Counted from the stretch's first letter, positions 1 to 24,700 are shown. The stretch is 64,000 bases of DNA from Symbiodinium natans (GCA_905221605.1 CAJNDS010002301.1:777692-841691); one strand, 5' to 3'. A program made the numbers and translations. The notes: generated by a model not told the origin, from the sequence alone.

Positions 1-550
1 GAGTTGTAGGGTTTGGGGCTTGTGATGTAAGGCTTTGGGCTGGAAGGGTTTGGGGGGCCCCAAAAGCAGCAGTATTGCTCATTTCGGAAACCCTGCACCC
101 GAAACCCAGTCAACCCTAAACCCCGGCGTGTGTTAGTTTTTTTTGTCATGCTCAATGGGCGTAGAGCTTCGGGGTAGTAGGATGTAAGTAAGGCTTAAGC
201 CCTAAACCCTAAGCCCCAAACCCTAAACCCCAAACCCTAAACCCTTGCATGTCACACATTGTGGAAGAAAACTCCGAGAGTGCTCTACTTATAGTCGACG
301 CCTGGTACTCCTCAGATGCACGGCGCAGCGCCAAGAATCCTAACCCTAAAAACTATAACCAGAGTTCCTAGGTTTTGGGGTTTAGGGGTAGTCTTTAGGG
401 CGCGGGATTTGGGGTTTGGGGTTTGGGGTTTAGGGTTGGGGGTTTAGGGTTTAGGGTTGATGGTTGAGGGGTTAGGGTTGAGGGACCAGAAGCTTGAAGG
501 GAAAGGTATACCTTCTGGAGACGTGCCACGTGCGAGACATGGCGGGGGGT

Positions 551-11410
<10,860 letters not shown>

Positions 11411-11453
11411 GGTGATATCCTGAGTGACGTGCAAAGGGGTTTAGGGTTTAGGG

Positions 11454-12046
11454 TTGGGTTCGGCCGGTCCACACTAACAGTCACCACCAGCAGACCCACA
11501 AATAAAAGCACCCAGAAATGCCAAAAATTGGCTGGGATTCCTGGTGCTATCCTGGTGCTATTCCTGGTGCTATTCCTGGTGCTATTCCTGGTGTTATTTC
11601 TGGTGCTATTTCTGGTGCTATTTCTGGTGCCATTTCTGGTGCTGTTTCTGGTGCTATTTCTGGCTATTTCTGGCTATTTCTGGTGCTGTTTCTGGTGCTA
11701 TTTCTGGTGCTATTTCTGGTGCTGTTTCTGGTGCTATGTGACTAGCAATCACCATCAGCAGACCTACAAGATATAGCACCCGGTAAATGCTAAGCTGCCA
11801 AAATTGACTGGGATTCCTGGTGCTGTTTCTGGTGCTATTTCTGGTGCTATTTCTGGTGCTGTTTCTGGTGCTATTTCTGGTGCTATTTCTGGTGCTGTTT
11901 CTGGTGCTATGTGACTAGGAGCCACCACAAGCAGACCCACAAAAAGCAGCACCCGGTAAATGCTGGGATTCCTGGTGCTATTTTTGGCCTGTGTGTTACA
12001 AGGCCACGGCGTTATTTGACTGTTAGTGTGGACCGGCCGAACCCAA
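11454..12046. mobile_element. 593-bp element with perfect 30-bp terminal inverted repeats
   Basis: Positions 11454-11483 and 12017-12046 are perfect inverted copies (outer end TTGGGTTCGGCCGGTCCACA). The flanks are GTTTAGGG (left) and GTTTAGAG (right), a 7/8 match compatible with an 8-bp target duplication inside telomere-like DNA. The interior consists of three direct repeats of a CAGACC(C/T)ACAA...CACCC(A/G)G module, each followed by a GGTGCTATTTCT 12-bp minisatellite. No transposase is present, so it would be non-autonomous. It lies in a presumed intron between the Ser/Thr and kelch-like islands. Confidence 0.8.
11536..11910. repeat. 12-bp minisatellite GGTGCTATTTCT, two blocks
   Basis: Tandem 12-bp units at about 11536-11738 and 11814-11910. 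The unit is a multiple of three and stop-free, so it opens frames such as GAISGAISGA; these are repeat artefacts inside the inverted-repeat element. Confidence 0.9.
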
Positions 12047-12564
12047 GTTTAGAGTTGAGGGTGTTTGTTCAGGGGGAAGGACTGGCCTGGTAATGTCTGT
12101 TTGGGGTTTCGGGTTGGAGGGCGTCTTGTCCCAAAGAACCTCAAACCCTAAACACCCTAAACACCTTAAACACACCCAAAAAACACAAAAAAACAAAAAA
12201 AACACCGAAAAAGACAAACCCGACAAAACCCTTAAAACCCTAAACCCCCAAAAACCCTAGAACCTCCAACCGTGCCATCCCTCTGCCATGATATCTTGGA
12301 CGTGACCGTCTCACTGGCTTTGGGTTTAGGGCCTAGTTTAGGGTGCTTTGTTTCGAGGGGACTTGGGTGTCCGAAAAAGCCTTGCTAGGTTGGCCGTTTC
12401 AACCCTCTGACATTCAGGATTTCCAACCAAGGCCCTCTTCAGTCGTCCTCCTCGGCCCTAACCCTAAACCCTAAACCCTAAACCCTAAACCCAAAACCCT
12501 AAACCCTAAACCCTAAACCCCAAATCCCAAAGCCTAAGGCCCCCCCCGAGATCCCCGAAAATAC

Positions 12565-12651
12565 TCTGCAGCATCTGGGAGGCCCTGCTGCAAGATTGAC
12601 AGTGCTCCCGCTGCTGACGCCCTCTCCGCCTATCGTGAAGATCTGATCCTC
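12565..12651 (-). CDS. Kelch-like exon
   Basis: The minus strand reads EDQIFTIGGEGVSSGSTVNL then AAGPPRCCR, followed by a GTATTT donor at 12564. The hydrophobic-GG strand fits a kelch blade. The acceptor is uncertain. Confidence 0.6.
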
Positions 12652-13491
12652 GAGGGGTTTCGGAGTTTCGGGCTTTGGGTTTGGGGTTTAGGGTTTGGGG
12701 TTTCCAAAGCTTAAACCCTTAACCCCAAACCCTAATTCAACCCCAAACCCTAAACGGGTTCAGTTTAGGGTTGGAGGTTGTGTGCGTCAGGCCCCCATTT
12801 CATAATTCCTTGACACCAGCCTACGACGTGCTCGATTTGAGTGCATGAACTGGTACTGCCCCGAACCCTCCCAAGGCTTATAGGAATTGCATGGTTCTGT
12901 GTCCAGGCTCGGAGTGTTCGCTGAACAAAGGTCCTACAATGGGACGCGTGAAGTCTGACGCAGTTACATCACTTCAGCTTCTCTTACGCAGCATGTCCTC
13001 CACAGTGCCGTCAGCAGCTCCATCGTAAGACACTTTGGGAAACCTTGGCCCAGTGAGCGGGAGAAGGCGTTCAAGAGCAATACCCTGCGCCTGATGCCCC
13101 AGGGAAAACTTGTGCAGCCAAGCAAAAGCAAAAGGCCAGTTGGGTTCGCCTTTGGGGCTGGGGTCGGGTGGGTTTGAGTTTTCCTCGCTGAAAAAATATC
13201 GGATTCCCTTGTGCGCGGCATAAGAAGATCCAGGCCGAGGCACGCCATGCAACATCGAGCTGGGGGTACTTCGGCGGCGTTTGCCGGTTTGATGATGTTC
13301 CAGGAGTTGAAGAGCATCTGGGCGCACAAACAGCCGCTCCGAAAATCTCCTCTCTCTCTCTCTCTGTCTCTGCCTCCCTCTGAGAGAGCATGCCACCACC
13401 CTCCATCCCTTGCTCTTCTGAACTCCCGACCTCTCAATCTCCACATTTCTATGTATCCTTTTGTTGTTCTTCTTTCTTTCTGTTCTTTAGT

Positions 13492-13522
<31 letters not shown>

Positions 13523-15735
13523 CTTCCTTTCTTGATTTCTTCCTCTCTTCCTCTCTTCCTCTCTTCCTCTCTTCCTCTCTTCCTCTCTTCCTCTCTTCCT
13601 CTCTTCCTCTCTTCCTCTCTTCCTCTCTTCCTCTCTTCCTCTCTTCCTCTCTTCCTCTCTTCCTCTCTTCCTCTCTTCCTCTCTTCCTCTCTTCCTCTCT
13701 TCCTCTCTTCCTCTCTTCCTCTCTTCCTCTCTTCCTCTCTTCCTCTCTTCCTCTCTTCCTCTCTTCCTCTCTTCCTCTCTTCCTCTCTTCCTCTCTTCTT
13801 ATCTTCCTCTCTTCTTATCTTCCTCTCTTCCTCTCTTCTTTCTTCCTTTCTTCCTTTCTTCCTTTCTTCCTTTCTTCCTTTCTTCATTTCTTCCTTTCTT
13901 CCTTCATTCCTTCCTTTCTTTCTGTCTGTTGTTCGTTCTTTCGTTTTTCTTTCTTTGTGTTTTTTCTTGATTTACTTTTTTCATCATGTATCTATTTCTT
14001 TAATGCTTTCTTTCTCTTAACACCGAACACCACACCGCAAGATCCCTCAAAGGCAGGGCTAGTCAGTCCCAAACAAAAGTACATGCATGCGGCACCCTAT
14101 ATAGGGCTTCGGGGTTGAGGGCAAGGGTCGCCTCAAGATCGGTCCAAGTCTTGTTGCTCACATCTAGAACTCCCTGAAGCCTTGGTCAAGCCCTAAACCC
14201 TTTTGGGGTTTAGGGTTTAGGGTTTAGGGTTTAGGGTTGGTCAAGCCCTAAACCCTAAACCCACTTGAAGAGCCCCCAGTTGCCCCAAGGCCCCGGCAGA
14301 ATATGCCTGGGCACGAAGGACTCCGATGATTTCATGCCGGGTTGGGATATCAGATATGGGCAAGCCTTTAAAAAAATATATGGCCCTTTAACATTTTCGT
14401 AGCCTGGATGTGCTGCGCTCAAAGCAGGGACCCTAATCGGGATGTTCCCCCTTCTGCTAACAGTCCATAATAGGGATTGTAGCACCCCCTATTCTAATGG
14501 GGATTAAGGACTGCTAGTAAAAGGGAGCACATCCCAAGACCCAATGAAGAGGATAACGAGCATGGAGGGCTTGGGAGTGCGGAACCGGGCGTAGTCGTCG
14601 TGGTCAAGCGGGGGGCTGTGCGTGGGTACCCTTTTTAAGAAGGGTGCACGGGTTCGAGCTGGCGTCGGCACAACTTCCCAAAATGGGATTCTCAGAATTC
14701 GGAAGAGGCCCATGCACATGCTGATGTGTAGGATGCCTCCTTTTGGACGACATGACAGCTACACTCTCAATAGTCCCAAACAACCTTAAAAGGAACACCT
14801 TATGAGTCTCATCATTCAAAAGGGATGTCACTTCTCATTAAGGCCCCTTGTAAGGAGGGGGGGAAGCGTTTCAAGATCGACTTGCTTGCACAGACCGCTA
14901 CAACTGAACCAGGGAGGTTTTGTCAAAGCACTTCTCTGACACACCAAGCCGTGCCGTTTTCAAGCTTCTGGGGAGGGCTTAAGGCTTCTAAGGTTCTACA
15001 ACGCTTGGTGGCATGCTACTTCTGTGCTGTCTCCTGCTTCGGTGCCGAGGGCATGCGCTCTCCCTCCGCCCTTTATATGGGGGCGTGAGTTTCTTGGCAG
15101 AGCTAGAGTCACTGAATCGCCTATAGAGTTTGGGATTCAGGCTTTGAAGTTAGGATAGAGACGTACGCATCCGCACCCGCTGCCTCTCCAGATGGGCATT
15201 TCACAAATCGGGGTACCCCTAATACACCCCCAAATTTATAGTCCTCATGAACAGGAACTCCCAAAAACGGTACCCCCTCTGATCGTGAACCCCCAGATTC
15301 CTGACCCCAGATCGCCCTGATTGGGGCATGCGCGTAAAGGTCGTTGTAGTACGTGGAAGCATCCACTCCGCCTGTAGTTTAGGGTTTAAGGCTTACAGGG
15401 TCTAAACGCTAAACCCTCAACCCTAAACCCTAAACCCTAAACCCTAAACGAGGTCTGTCAGTTGGGCTTGGTTTTGTGTCTTTCTACATGGTTCCGTCGA
15501 AGCTTCAGAAGTTGAGGTTTAGGGTTTAGGGTTTGGGTTTAGGAGTTGGGGACTAAGAATAGAAGATGGGTACGGGGCATTCTTATCTCCCATGATGTTC
15601 TGACTTCTCACGGGGTTGTGGTCCTCATTCTGTCAAACTTAGTAGCAGATACGCCACGTTGCATCCCTGAATACAAACCCCCCAAACCCTAAAACGTGTG
15701 AACCCTAGATCTCCCCCAACCACGGATGGGGTGGG

Positions 15736-15784
<49 letters not shown>

Positions 15785-18700
15785 TGACGCTGTCATTGTG
15801 CGGCCAGCTCCTTGCGCTAGTGGTGTGGTGAGTGTATTTAGGGCCTACGTAGGCTTAGGAGAAGGAGCTCAGGCCACACACACGAAGTTGTTTCAAAGCT
15901 GCTTGTTGTGCACTTGTGCAATGTGTATGCAACTCGGCCGAAGGCCTGCGCGGCAAAGCTCCGTCTCTGTCTGTATGTGTGTGCGTGTGTTAACTCAGAG
16001 TTCAATCTTCGAGTCCCAAAATGCCCCTGCAACTGATGCCTTAAACCCCAGAAACCCCACACCCTAATCCTGAAACCTAAATTTTAAACTAAACCCTACA
16101 GGCTCTATACCCGACAATGAACCACATCACCTCCGACTCTGAGATCTGGGCCGAAGATGACGACTTGATCTTCATCTGAATACGGAATCTAGGCCCAGCA
16201 CAGCGTTGGACTGGGTTTAGGGTTTAGGGTTTAGGGTTTAGGGTTTAGGGTTTAGGGTTTAGGGTTTAGGGTTTAGGGTTTAGGGTTTAGGGTTTAGGGT
16301 TTAGGGTTTACTATATATAGCGAGTCAAAGCACAAAATTCGAGCCCAACCGGCAGGGGATTCGGTCAGGACCACATCAAGAAGCGTGCTCATGCTGGAAC
16401 CCATGACAAATCATCACAAAAAACTAGGCATTTTTCATGCTTTTATAACAAATTGCAGTTTTGACACTACACGAAACCAATGGTAGTCAATGACATGGCC
16501 AAAATCATTACAAATATAACTGGAAATAACTGGAAATAGCTACTTTTATTTCCGAAAACCTCACCAAAAACATGAAGACGCAGAGTAACTATTAGCAGCT
16601 GCCTAACTGCTAATAGTTACTTGGGTAACTGTCGGCAGTTATATCCGGTTATAACTGCTGGAAGACCCTTCCCGTATACCCCCCAATGGAACCCTCATGA
16701 TGCAAACGATCCAACCTATCCTAAACCCTAAACCCAAAACCCTAAACCCTAAACCCTAAACCCTTCTCCGAGCACAGATTCTGGAACTGGCGTTCGCCCT
16801 GAACCGGGTGGATCTGCAACCAAGCAGGTTCCCAACCCAAACTCCAGCACGCCTTTCCCTCGTCGAAAACCTTACCCCCCCCCCCCCCCCCCCCCCCTAA
16901 ACCCTAAACCCTAAACCCTAAACCCTAAACCCTAAACCCTAATTAAACCCTAAACCCTAAACCCCTAACCCTAAAAAAAACACACACACTCCTAGACTCA
17001 CCTCAGGTTCCGACTGTTGACATCCCAAAGCCACCTCTCCCGCTTGGTCCTGGCAGCTCTGTGTGACTTTGCAGCTTGGGACTCGGGGAGTTGTGGGCTG
17101 AGGGCTTATAAGGGTACTGTGTGGTTTGGGTTTAGGGCTTATAGGGTTTACGGTTTTGGGGGGGGGGGGGGGGGTTTGGGACTTAAGGGTTTAGGGCTTT
17201 CGGGTTTTCGTGTTTTCGGGCTTGGAGATTACAGGCTCAGGGTCTAGTTCGTCAGGGTTTGGGCGCAGTGAATTTCAGAATTTGGGGCGCGTGGCTACCT
17301 ACGGCCTTTATTGAGGGTTGGAAGGCTCCATAGGGAACAGCCCTTCAGGAACCAAGCCTCTCCCACCACAAATCACAATGGCACCCCCCGCCCCTAGCAA
17401 AACCGGAACAACTTCTATGCGGAGGTTAGGGTTTAGGGTTTAAGGGACCTCTGCCAAATTTTAATGGAACCTGAACACTGAACACGGCAAGCACAAACTA
17501 AACCCTAAAAAGCCGAAAGACATGTAATGACATTTATAACCCCTGCAAGACAGGGACGAGCCTTGAAAAGCTGACTGTTTTGATACGTATCTATATTCAT
17601 ACAGGAGGCTCCAAAAATGCTGAAGCCCTGAACCGCCTACACCCCTAAAACCCACCACCCTAGCCTCCCACGCCTACCCAAAACCGTAACCCCTCAACAC
17701 CAAACCCTAAACCCTAAACCCTAAACCCTAAACCCTAAACCCTAAACCCTAACCCCCAAACCCTGAACCCTAAACCCGAAACCCCAAACTCCAGGTGCAC
17801 AGCCGCAGCTTCGTCCTGTGCCAGACGGAGTCTGCTGGGACCAGGTGCCTTGTCTTTGGGAGCTCCATGGCTTGAGTCGGATTTCGGGCTTCGGGCTTAG
17901 GGTTTCGGGTTTAGGGTTTAGGGTTTAGGATTTAGGGCTGAGGGCTTAGGGTTTCGGGTTTGGGGTTTAAGGTTTAGGGTTTTGGGTTTAGGGCTTAGGG
18001 TTTCGGGTTTTGGGTTTAGGGTTTGCCAGAAACAAGTGTAGCACTGGGGAGTCGAAGGGCTTTAGAGGCTTGGGTTGTATAAGATCGGGCAAGAGGCCTT
18101 GGTGCTTGAGGCCTTAGGGTTGAGGGTTTAGGGTCTAGGGCTTAAGAACGTTACAAGAATGGTTCCAAACTTAAGGCGTTCGGGATTTTGAGGGTCGAGG
18201 GCTTCAGTTTCGGCACGGAATTAGGGGGTTGTCAGAATTATCTAAGAATAGCTCACCATGCCCCAACCTTATACCTCTTAACTTCTTCTAAGGGGTATGC
18301 CCTAGGGTATGTTGAATATTTCTTAGAAATTAAGAGTTTAGACTCTGAGGGCTTGGTCCTTTGTTGGCTTGGGTGCCTTGGGCTTTGACCTCAAACTCTA
18401 CACCCCGAACCCCTGCACGATGCCCGGGATAGCAGGGCCCCATGATTTTCTCAACCCTAAACCCTAAACCTAAACCCTGTAAACCCTATAAACACGCAGA
18501 ACTCTAAACCCTATAAGACCCTAGGTTAAACCTAAACCCTAAACCCTGTAAACAACCAGAACCCTATAAACCCCAAACTCAACAAGGGCTGGAACTGCCT
18601 GCTGCCCAGTCGCCTGCTGTGATGTCAAAGATCCAGAGGTCCGAAAAGTACCCCGTGGTCCAGCTGTTGGGGTAGTCTACGAAGCCGAAGCCCCCGAAAA

Positions 18701-21700
18701 GGACGAGGTAGTCCTCAGCGGCCCCAGACACCCAAAACCCGAAACCCAAAACCCTAAACCCTGTTCGTCTAAGGTTTCGGGTCGCGCTCCCAGTGTCAGA
18801 AGCATTTTTGGGATTGTTGAGGGTTTAGGGTTTAGGGTTTAGGGTTTGGGGTTTAGGGATACTCTCCCAGGGCCTGAGCCCAAGCCCTTTGCATAGGTCG
18901 AAGCCCAGGAGCATTTCCTTGGGAGTTGGCGTGGACCATGCCTCCAGGCAGTCCAGGGGTTCATGGCAGGATGTTTAGGGTTCCGGGGAATTGAAGTCAA
19001 GGGACTAAAGGACCCTTATAAGGGACCTTAGAGGGGCTCTTTCGGGGTTATTTTGGGGCTACTTAGGTATGTAGGGGCTAGATAGATATATAGTTATATA
19101 TACATACAAGGTATAATTAGGATAGGGGAATAAGAAATTCAGGGTCCTTTCTAGGGGATTGAAGAGACTCTTTCAAACACACGCCACGATCACCCCACCC
19201 CCACGGGGAACCGAAGCTCAGAATTATGAACTGCAGGGTTCTTTCAGGATCACCAAAGCGGATTTCCTCGCCTTAAGCCCTAAACCCTAAACCATGAGCC
19301 CTAAACACCCTGAACCCTGGACCCAAATCTGCAAAGCTCTGGCATTGACATCCGGCAGCGTTTAGGGTTTAGGGTTTAGGGCTTTCATCACTTCGCTTGG
19401 GGGCCCTCTCCTTGTTGAAGGCGATAGCCGGGCATGGTCCCTGATATCTGGCTCCAGGTAGAGCCTCCGATCATGGGGTGTTTTTGTAGGGGTGTAAAGA
19501 ACCATCCGCAAGAGGTTGGGGAGTCGTGGGTCTCGATCTAAGTTTGAGGGGTTTAGGGTTTAGGGGTTAGGGTCTAGGGTTTAGGGTTTAGGGTTCTAGA
19601 GGTGACGTCCGAGAGGCGTGCGCAACAACTCCTCAAAACCCTGAGAGCACGAGGATCAATGACTGAGTGAAGTTCCCTGACAGGTTCGCGGAACTTTGGG
19701 GAAACCAGGTTTGGAGCTTAGGGCTTCGTATCCCTAAACCCTAAACCCTAAACCCCAAACCCTAAACCCTAAACCCAAACCCTAAACCCTCGACGAAAGC
19801 CCACATCAGCAGCCCAGCCACTCCCAATGTTGAACTGCCAAAGGTCTTGACCTGGGCTGTGTTGGTGCTGAGTTTAGGGCTTAGGGCTTAGGGCTCAGGG
19901 CTTAGGGTTTAGGGTTTAGCCTGAGTACCCAAACCCACAACCCCAAACCTCATGCGCTTCATGTCTCTCGGAGTCAACCGTTCTCCGAAAGAGCAGAAAG
20001 ACGTAGGGAGTCCAAAGGTGTAGCTGAAAATGGGCCAGGCCCTTCGTCTCACAACCTGCAATATACAAAAAAAATTCAAAATATGGTGACTGCAATTTAT
20101 TGTGTGCGTTAGTATTTATATGTTTCTTTTCTGGGGAAGGGGGGTAGAGCGGTTCTCAGGGACGTCTCAGGGAGTTCTTCGTTTCCCGGACTTGGCAGGT
20201 TTTTCTCAAGAGTCTACGGCTTGTTTTCTCTACCCTAAACCCTAAACCCTAAACCCTAAACCCTAAACCTAAACCCTAAACCCTATAGGCCCTACTGCCT
20301 GCCAAGAAGCTTGGCCACGAGTTGCTGGTGCCGGTGCCTGCAAGTGGGCACTCAATCAACCCAAGCCAAAACAGACGGTTTGTCCAGCCCGTCAGTCTCG
20401 ACCCCGAATACTCACCAGGCATATCTGCAATGAAACCACTCTAAGCCCTGACCCCCTACACCTAAATCTCTCTCTGAAAAATCCTCATCAGTAGGCCGCA
20501 GAGGAACGCTTCAGGGAGACCCAAGATGAAGAGAATCGACTGTCGGTGGGGTTGCTCTGGATGAGGTGTTCCCTTATACTGGATGAGGTGTTCCCCTATC
20601 CCTTCCGGAGTCCTGGAAAAATGGACTATGGGGCTTGGGGTTCCAGGATTTGGCGGGCCCATGCCCGTTTCAGGTTGGCCAAGCATGCCCCGAGCTGCCG
20701 TACGGCGATGCCCCGGCAAAGGAATAGATGTTCCCATTCGCGTAGACGAAGCTGTGCCACACCTCTGTCGGGATGAAACGCCCAAAGCAGAGCAGCTGCT
20801 ATCATAACATTGAAGCCTCAACAACGTCTCGAGCTGCTTGTATCGAAGACTTCCTGCGTTGAACTGCACAAGCTACTCCTCCACAGAAGCAATTGATTTG
20901 CCAGAAACCACGCAGAACTTGATAGGTTATCAGATAATCGCCCTAAACCCTTTCCCGTAAACCCTAAACCCTAAACCCTTACGGCCAGGTGGTCTTCACT
21001 GGGTTGGGAGAAGAAACAACAAAGCAACCAACCCAGGTGACTTCACCAAGCAAGGATGGTCTAGCAGTTCAGTGCGAACAAGTCAAGCACCCATCCCAAC
21101 ACGTTAACGCTGCGCGGAAGGCACTGTGGTTCAGGGCGCTATCACAGCCTTGCTTGGATGCAGATGTCCGATCTTGTATGGGTTTATGTTGGGATGTTCC
21201 CCCTTATACAGACAGTCCTTCATAGGGATTACAAAAGGGGGGGGTACTATAACCCCGATTAAGGACTGTTAGCATAAGGGGGGAACTCTTCTAGCTCGCC
21301 AACCGGCCTTCTGCTGTGGTCCACCTCCGCTCACACTGTCGGTCATGTTGGTCCACGTGGACGTGGAGATCGTATAACTATACCTTTCATCGTGAGGCAG
21401 TGGGTTTAGGGTTCCGGGTGTTAGTGTTTCGGGCTTAGGGTTTTAGGGTTTACGGTTTACGGTTTAGGGTGTAGGGTTTTGATGTTTAGGGTTTAGGGCT
21501 AAGGGCTTAGGGTTTAAGGTATTAGGGAGTGCTTTAGGCTTGTTTCTACCCGATGGCCGGTTGAGAGCCCTTGCCAGCAACTCATAGACGCTAAACTTTC
21601 AGACCCGGCTTCGGTTCAGGGTTTCGGGCTTTGTGTGGCTGTTGACTCTTCCCTGAAGTGCGTCAGGGTTTAGGGTTGAGGGTTTAGGATTCACGGTGTA

Positions 21701-24700
21701 TGGGAATAGAGCTTGGGCTTTGGCGTTTGGGGCTGTTCAGCGTCGAAACGCTTTAAAGGTGTAGTGTTGAGGAAGTTGCCCCCGACTGTACAATGCAAGT
21801 CCCACATGGCACCTGAGCAGCTATAAAGCGTGCAAAACCCCCTGGAAAAGTTTCTACGACCCTTAAACAAGCCCCAAACAGACCTTAAAATGTATAGAAG
21901 ATAAACCCTAAACCCTAAACCCTGAACCCTAAACCCTAAACCCTCAACGCATAAGGCCTGACGTTAGCTGGGACGGGGCACAAGTCGTGACTTGCTCCCC
22001 AGAGTTGAAGCCCACCATGGAGGTAGATGGTATCCTCCATTCGGGTTTAGGGTTTAGGGTTTAGAGTTTAGGGTTTAGGGTTTAGGGTTCAGGGTTTAGG
22101 GTCATGATAATTGGGGGGGGGGGGGTACTAAAATCCCTATTAAGGGCTGCGTTTTTTAGGGGCCGAACATCCCAAGATGTCCTCCATTCGGGTTCACTTG
22201 GGGTGTATTTGTTTTGGCTTTGTCAGGTGACCCGAAACCCCAAACCCTAAACCCACGGTGTAAGGTTGGGTTTGGGGTGGGGGGAGGGGGGGGGGGGTTA
22301 CGGGGGGTAGGGGTGGTAGGGGGTGTAGGGGGTGCAGGGGTGGGGAGGGTTGTGGGGGGGGGGGGGGGGGGGGGACCGTCAACCCCCTGGAGACCAAAAA
22401 AAGCCCGAAGCCCCGAAAGCCCCCGGCAGTGGGAGCCGACTCTGTGGTCTGGGTTTAGGGTTTAGGGTTTAGGGTTTAGGGTTTAGGGTTTAGGGTTTAG
22501 GGTTTAGGGTTTAGGGTTTAGGGTTTAGGGTTTAGGGTCTAGGGTTTAGGGTTTTGGGGGTGTGGGGTTTACGGGCTCAGGGTTTAAGGGTTTGGGGTTC
22601 AAGATTTTCGGGGGGTTTCGGGTTTTTAGGATTTGGGGGTTTGGGGCTTAGGGCTTGGGGTGTAGGAGTTTAGGCTTCTGCTTTTAGGGCTTAGGCTTTG
22701 GGAGGCTGATGATTTAGGTCTTAGGGATCATCGGAACATTTGGGGGTTCCCTTTCCCAGTGGCCCTTGGAACTTTCAGGTGCTGATTCTAATTGGGGTTT
22801 GGGTTTGGGGTTTACAGTTCATAGGCCTTACTTGGACTTTTCTAAGTTCAGTCCGCAGGGGAGGGTTTAGGTGTCCTGCCGTACTTGGACTTTTCTAAGT
22901 TCAGTCCGCAGGGGATGGCACCCAGAACCCCAAACCTTGGGATGTTCCCCCTTATACTAACAGTCCTTTAAAGGGATTATAGTACCCCGCGCCTATCATA
23001 TTCCCTATGAAGGACTGTTAGTATAAGGGGGAGCATCCCAAGCCCCAAACCCTAAACCCCATGCCCTATTCATTCCAAGGATCACTTCCATCATAGGCCA
23101 TGCCTGCACCGAGCCTGTGCACAAAAGCTGCCCTTTCCAGTAGCTTCAGATGCATTACGAGTCCGGTTGAATGACTAGCTCTCATAAACCCTAGAATAAA
23201 AGCCCTCTTTCAGTTCATGGGAGTCCAATAGATATGTTTGACAAAAATCCTACTTAAAAAACATCGCAGCTCTCACACCCTCAAGTCGATGGGCAACCTG
23301 CATCTGCGGGTGAACCCACAGCTCAAAAACCCTAAGGACACGAAGCCCCTATTTAAAGACTAGGTGGCTGAACCCGAAAAATCCCGAAACTCCCTAAACT
23401 CCCGAAACCGCCTGAGCTCTATATAAACCCTGAACATATTTGTACCGTTGAGGCCGACACCCGAGATGCCGAGAAAACATCAGCGAAACGTCACCGATCA
23501 AAACACCGATTACCTGCGACCCCCCCCCATTGAGCCTTACTTGGTTTGGGGCGTAGGGCTGAGGGCCGAAAACATGGCATTGCTTATATCCAAAAGCATC
23601 CGAAACCCTAAAAAGCCCCAAAACCCAAACACTTGCACCAGAGGTGGCAGGATGCCTTGAGGCTTAGGGCCTTTAGGGGGCCTTAGAACTACGACTTGCG
23701 ACGGGGTCGGAAAGCTTATGTAAGGTTACGGTTGACGGTTTTAAGGCCGCAGAAGCTACCTAAACCCTGAACTTCAAAAACCTTTCTGACCCTCGGTGTA
23801 CCAGAGGTGCCTTTGTTGTGGCTTGTTGGAGTCTGAGCCGGTGATGTCTGCCCACGACTTTCCGTTGACCTGTTAGTCAGTCTTTCACTCGCCAGGGTTT
23901 CTTTTTGGAGGATTTAGGGTCTGCAGGGTTTGCAACCCCCCCCCCCCAAAAAAAAAAAAACACACAAACATGGCACTTTTCTCCTGGGGTCTAAGAGACT
24001 CCAGACGGGACCTCAGAACTCAAGCAGGTCATCCCAGTGGTGGAGACGCGGAGTGGGCCGCACGTGGACAAGGACTTCGGCCGGGTTAAGGGGATTAGGG
24101 GATTAGGGGTTTAGGGGTTTAGGGTTTCGGGTTTGGGGTCGTACTCGCGTAGGAGGCCCTGGATAGAGGTGATCTTAGCGGGGAACTCCTGCAAGAGCCA
24201 GACCTAACTTCAAGGGCCTGCCCATGCGAAACAAGCACTAGTTCGGCTTCTGAAAACTCGATCAATGCGTCGGGGGCACATCGAAAGTGTACATGTCTTC
24301 TTTGGTGTTGGCGGTGTTACAGCCTCTGCTGATCAGGGCTGTCGAGAGTCGAACATGAATATGAAGACTATACTGTCTTCCTTCTCTCGCTTGCGGTGCC
24401 CTCATCTTACGGAGCATAGTTATGGCCTTCCAGAAGGGTTTAGGGGGTAGGGTTTAGGGTTTAGGGTTTAGGGTTTAGGGTTTAGGGTTTAGGGTTTAGG
24501 GTTTAGGGTTTAGGGTTTAGGGTTTAGGGTTTAGGGTTTAGGGTTTAGGGTTTAGGGTTTAGGGTTTAGGGTTTAGGGTTTAGGGTTTGGGCCCTTCAAG
24601 GTGCCTGGAGATCAGGGGTGTTGAGGCACCGGGCTTGGGGTGCAATGTGGCTGTTGGCTAGTGGAGTGCTCGACGGCCACTGCAGATTCACAAGGCGCTC

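Noticed and set aside
1-250. Chromosome end (telomere)
   Set aside because: CCCTAAA units occur throughout and in both orientations, and the window does not begin with a continuous array.
11429-11952. GAISGAISGA / LVLFLVLF / SWCYSWCY ORFs
   Set aside because: Three frames of one 12-bp minisatellite inside the inverted-repeat element.
12964-14118. ORFs of 307, 269 and 242 codons (Arg/Glu/Lys-rich; Leu/Ser/Phe-rich)
   Set aside because: Stop-free translation of the TTCCTCTC octamer array; only the repeat-free part at 12974-13150 retains some protein-like character.
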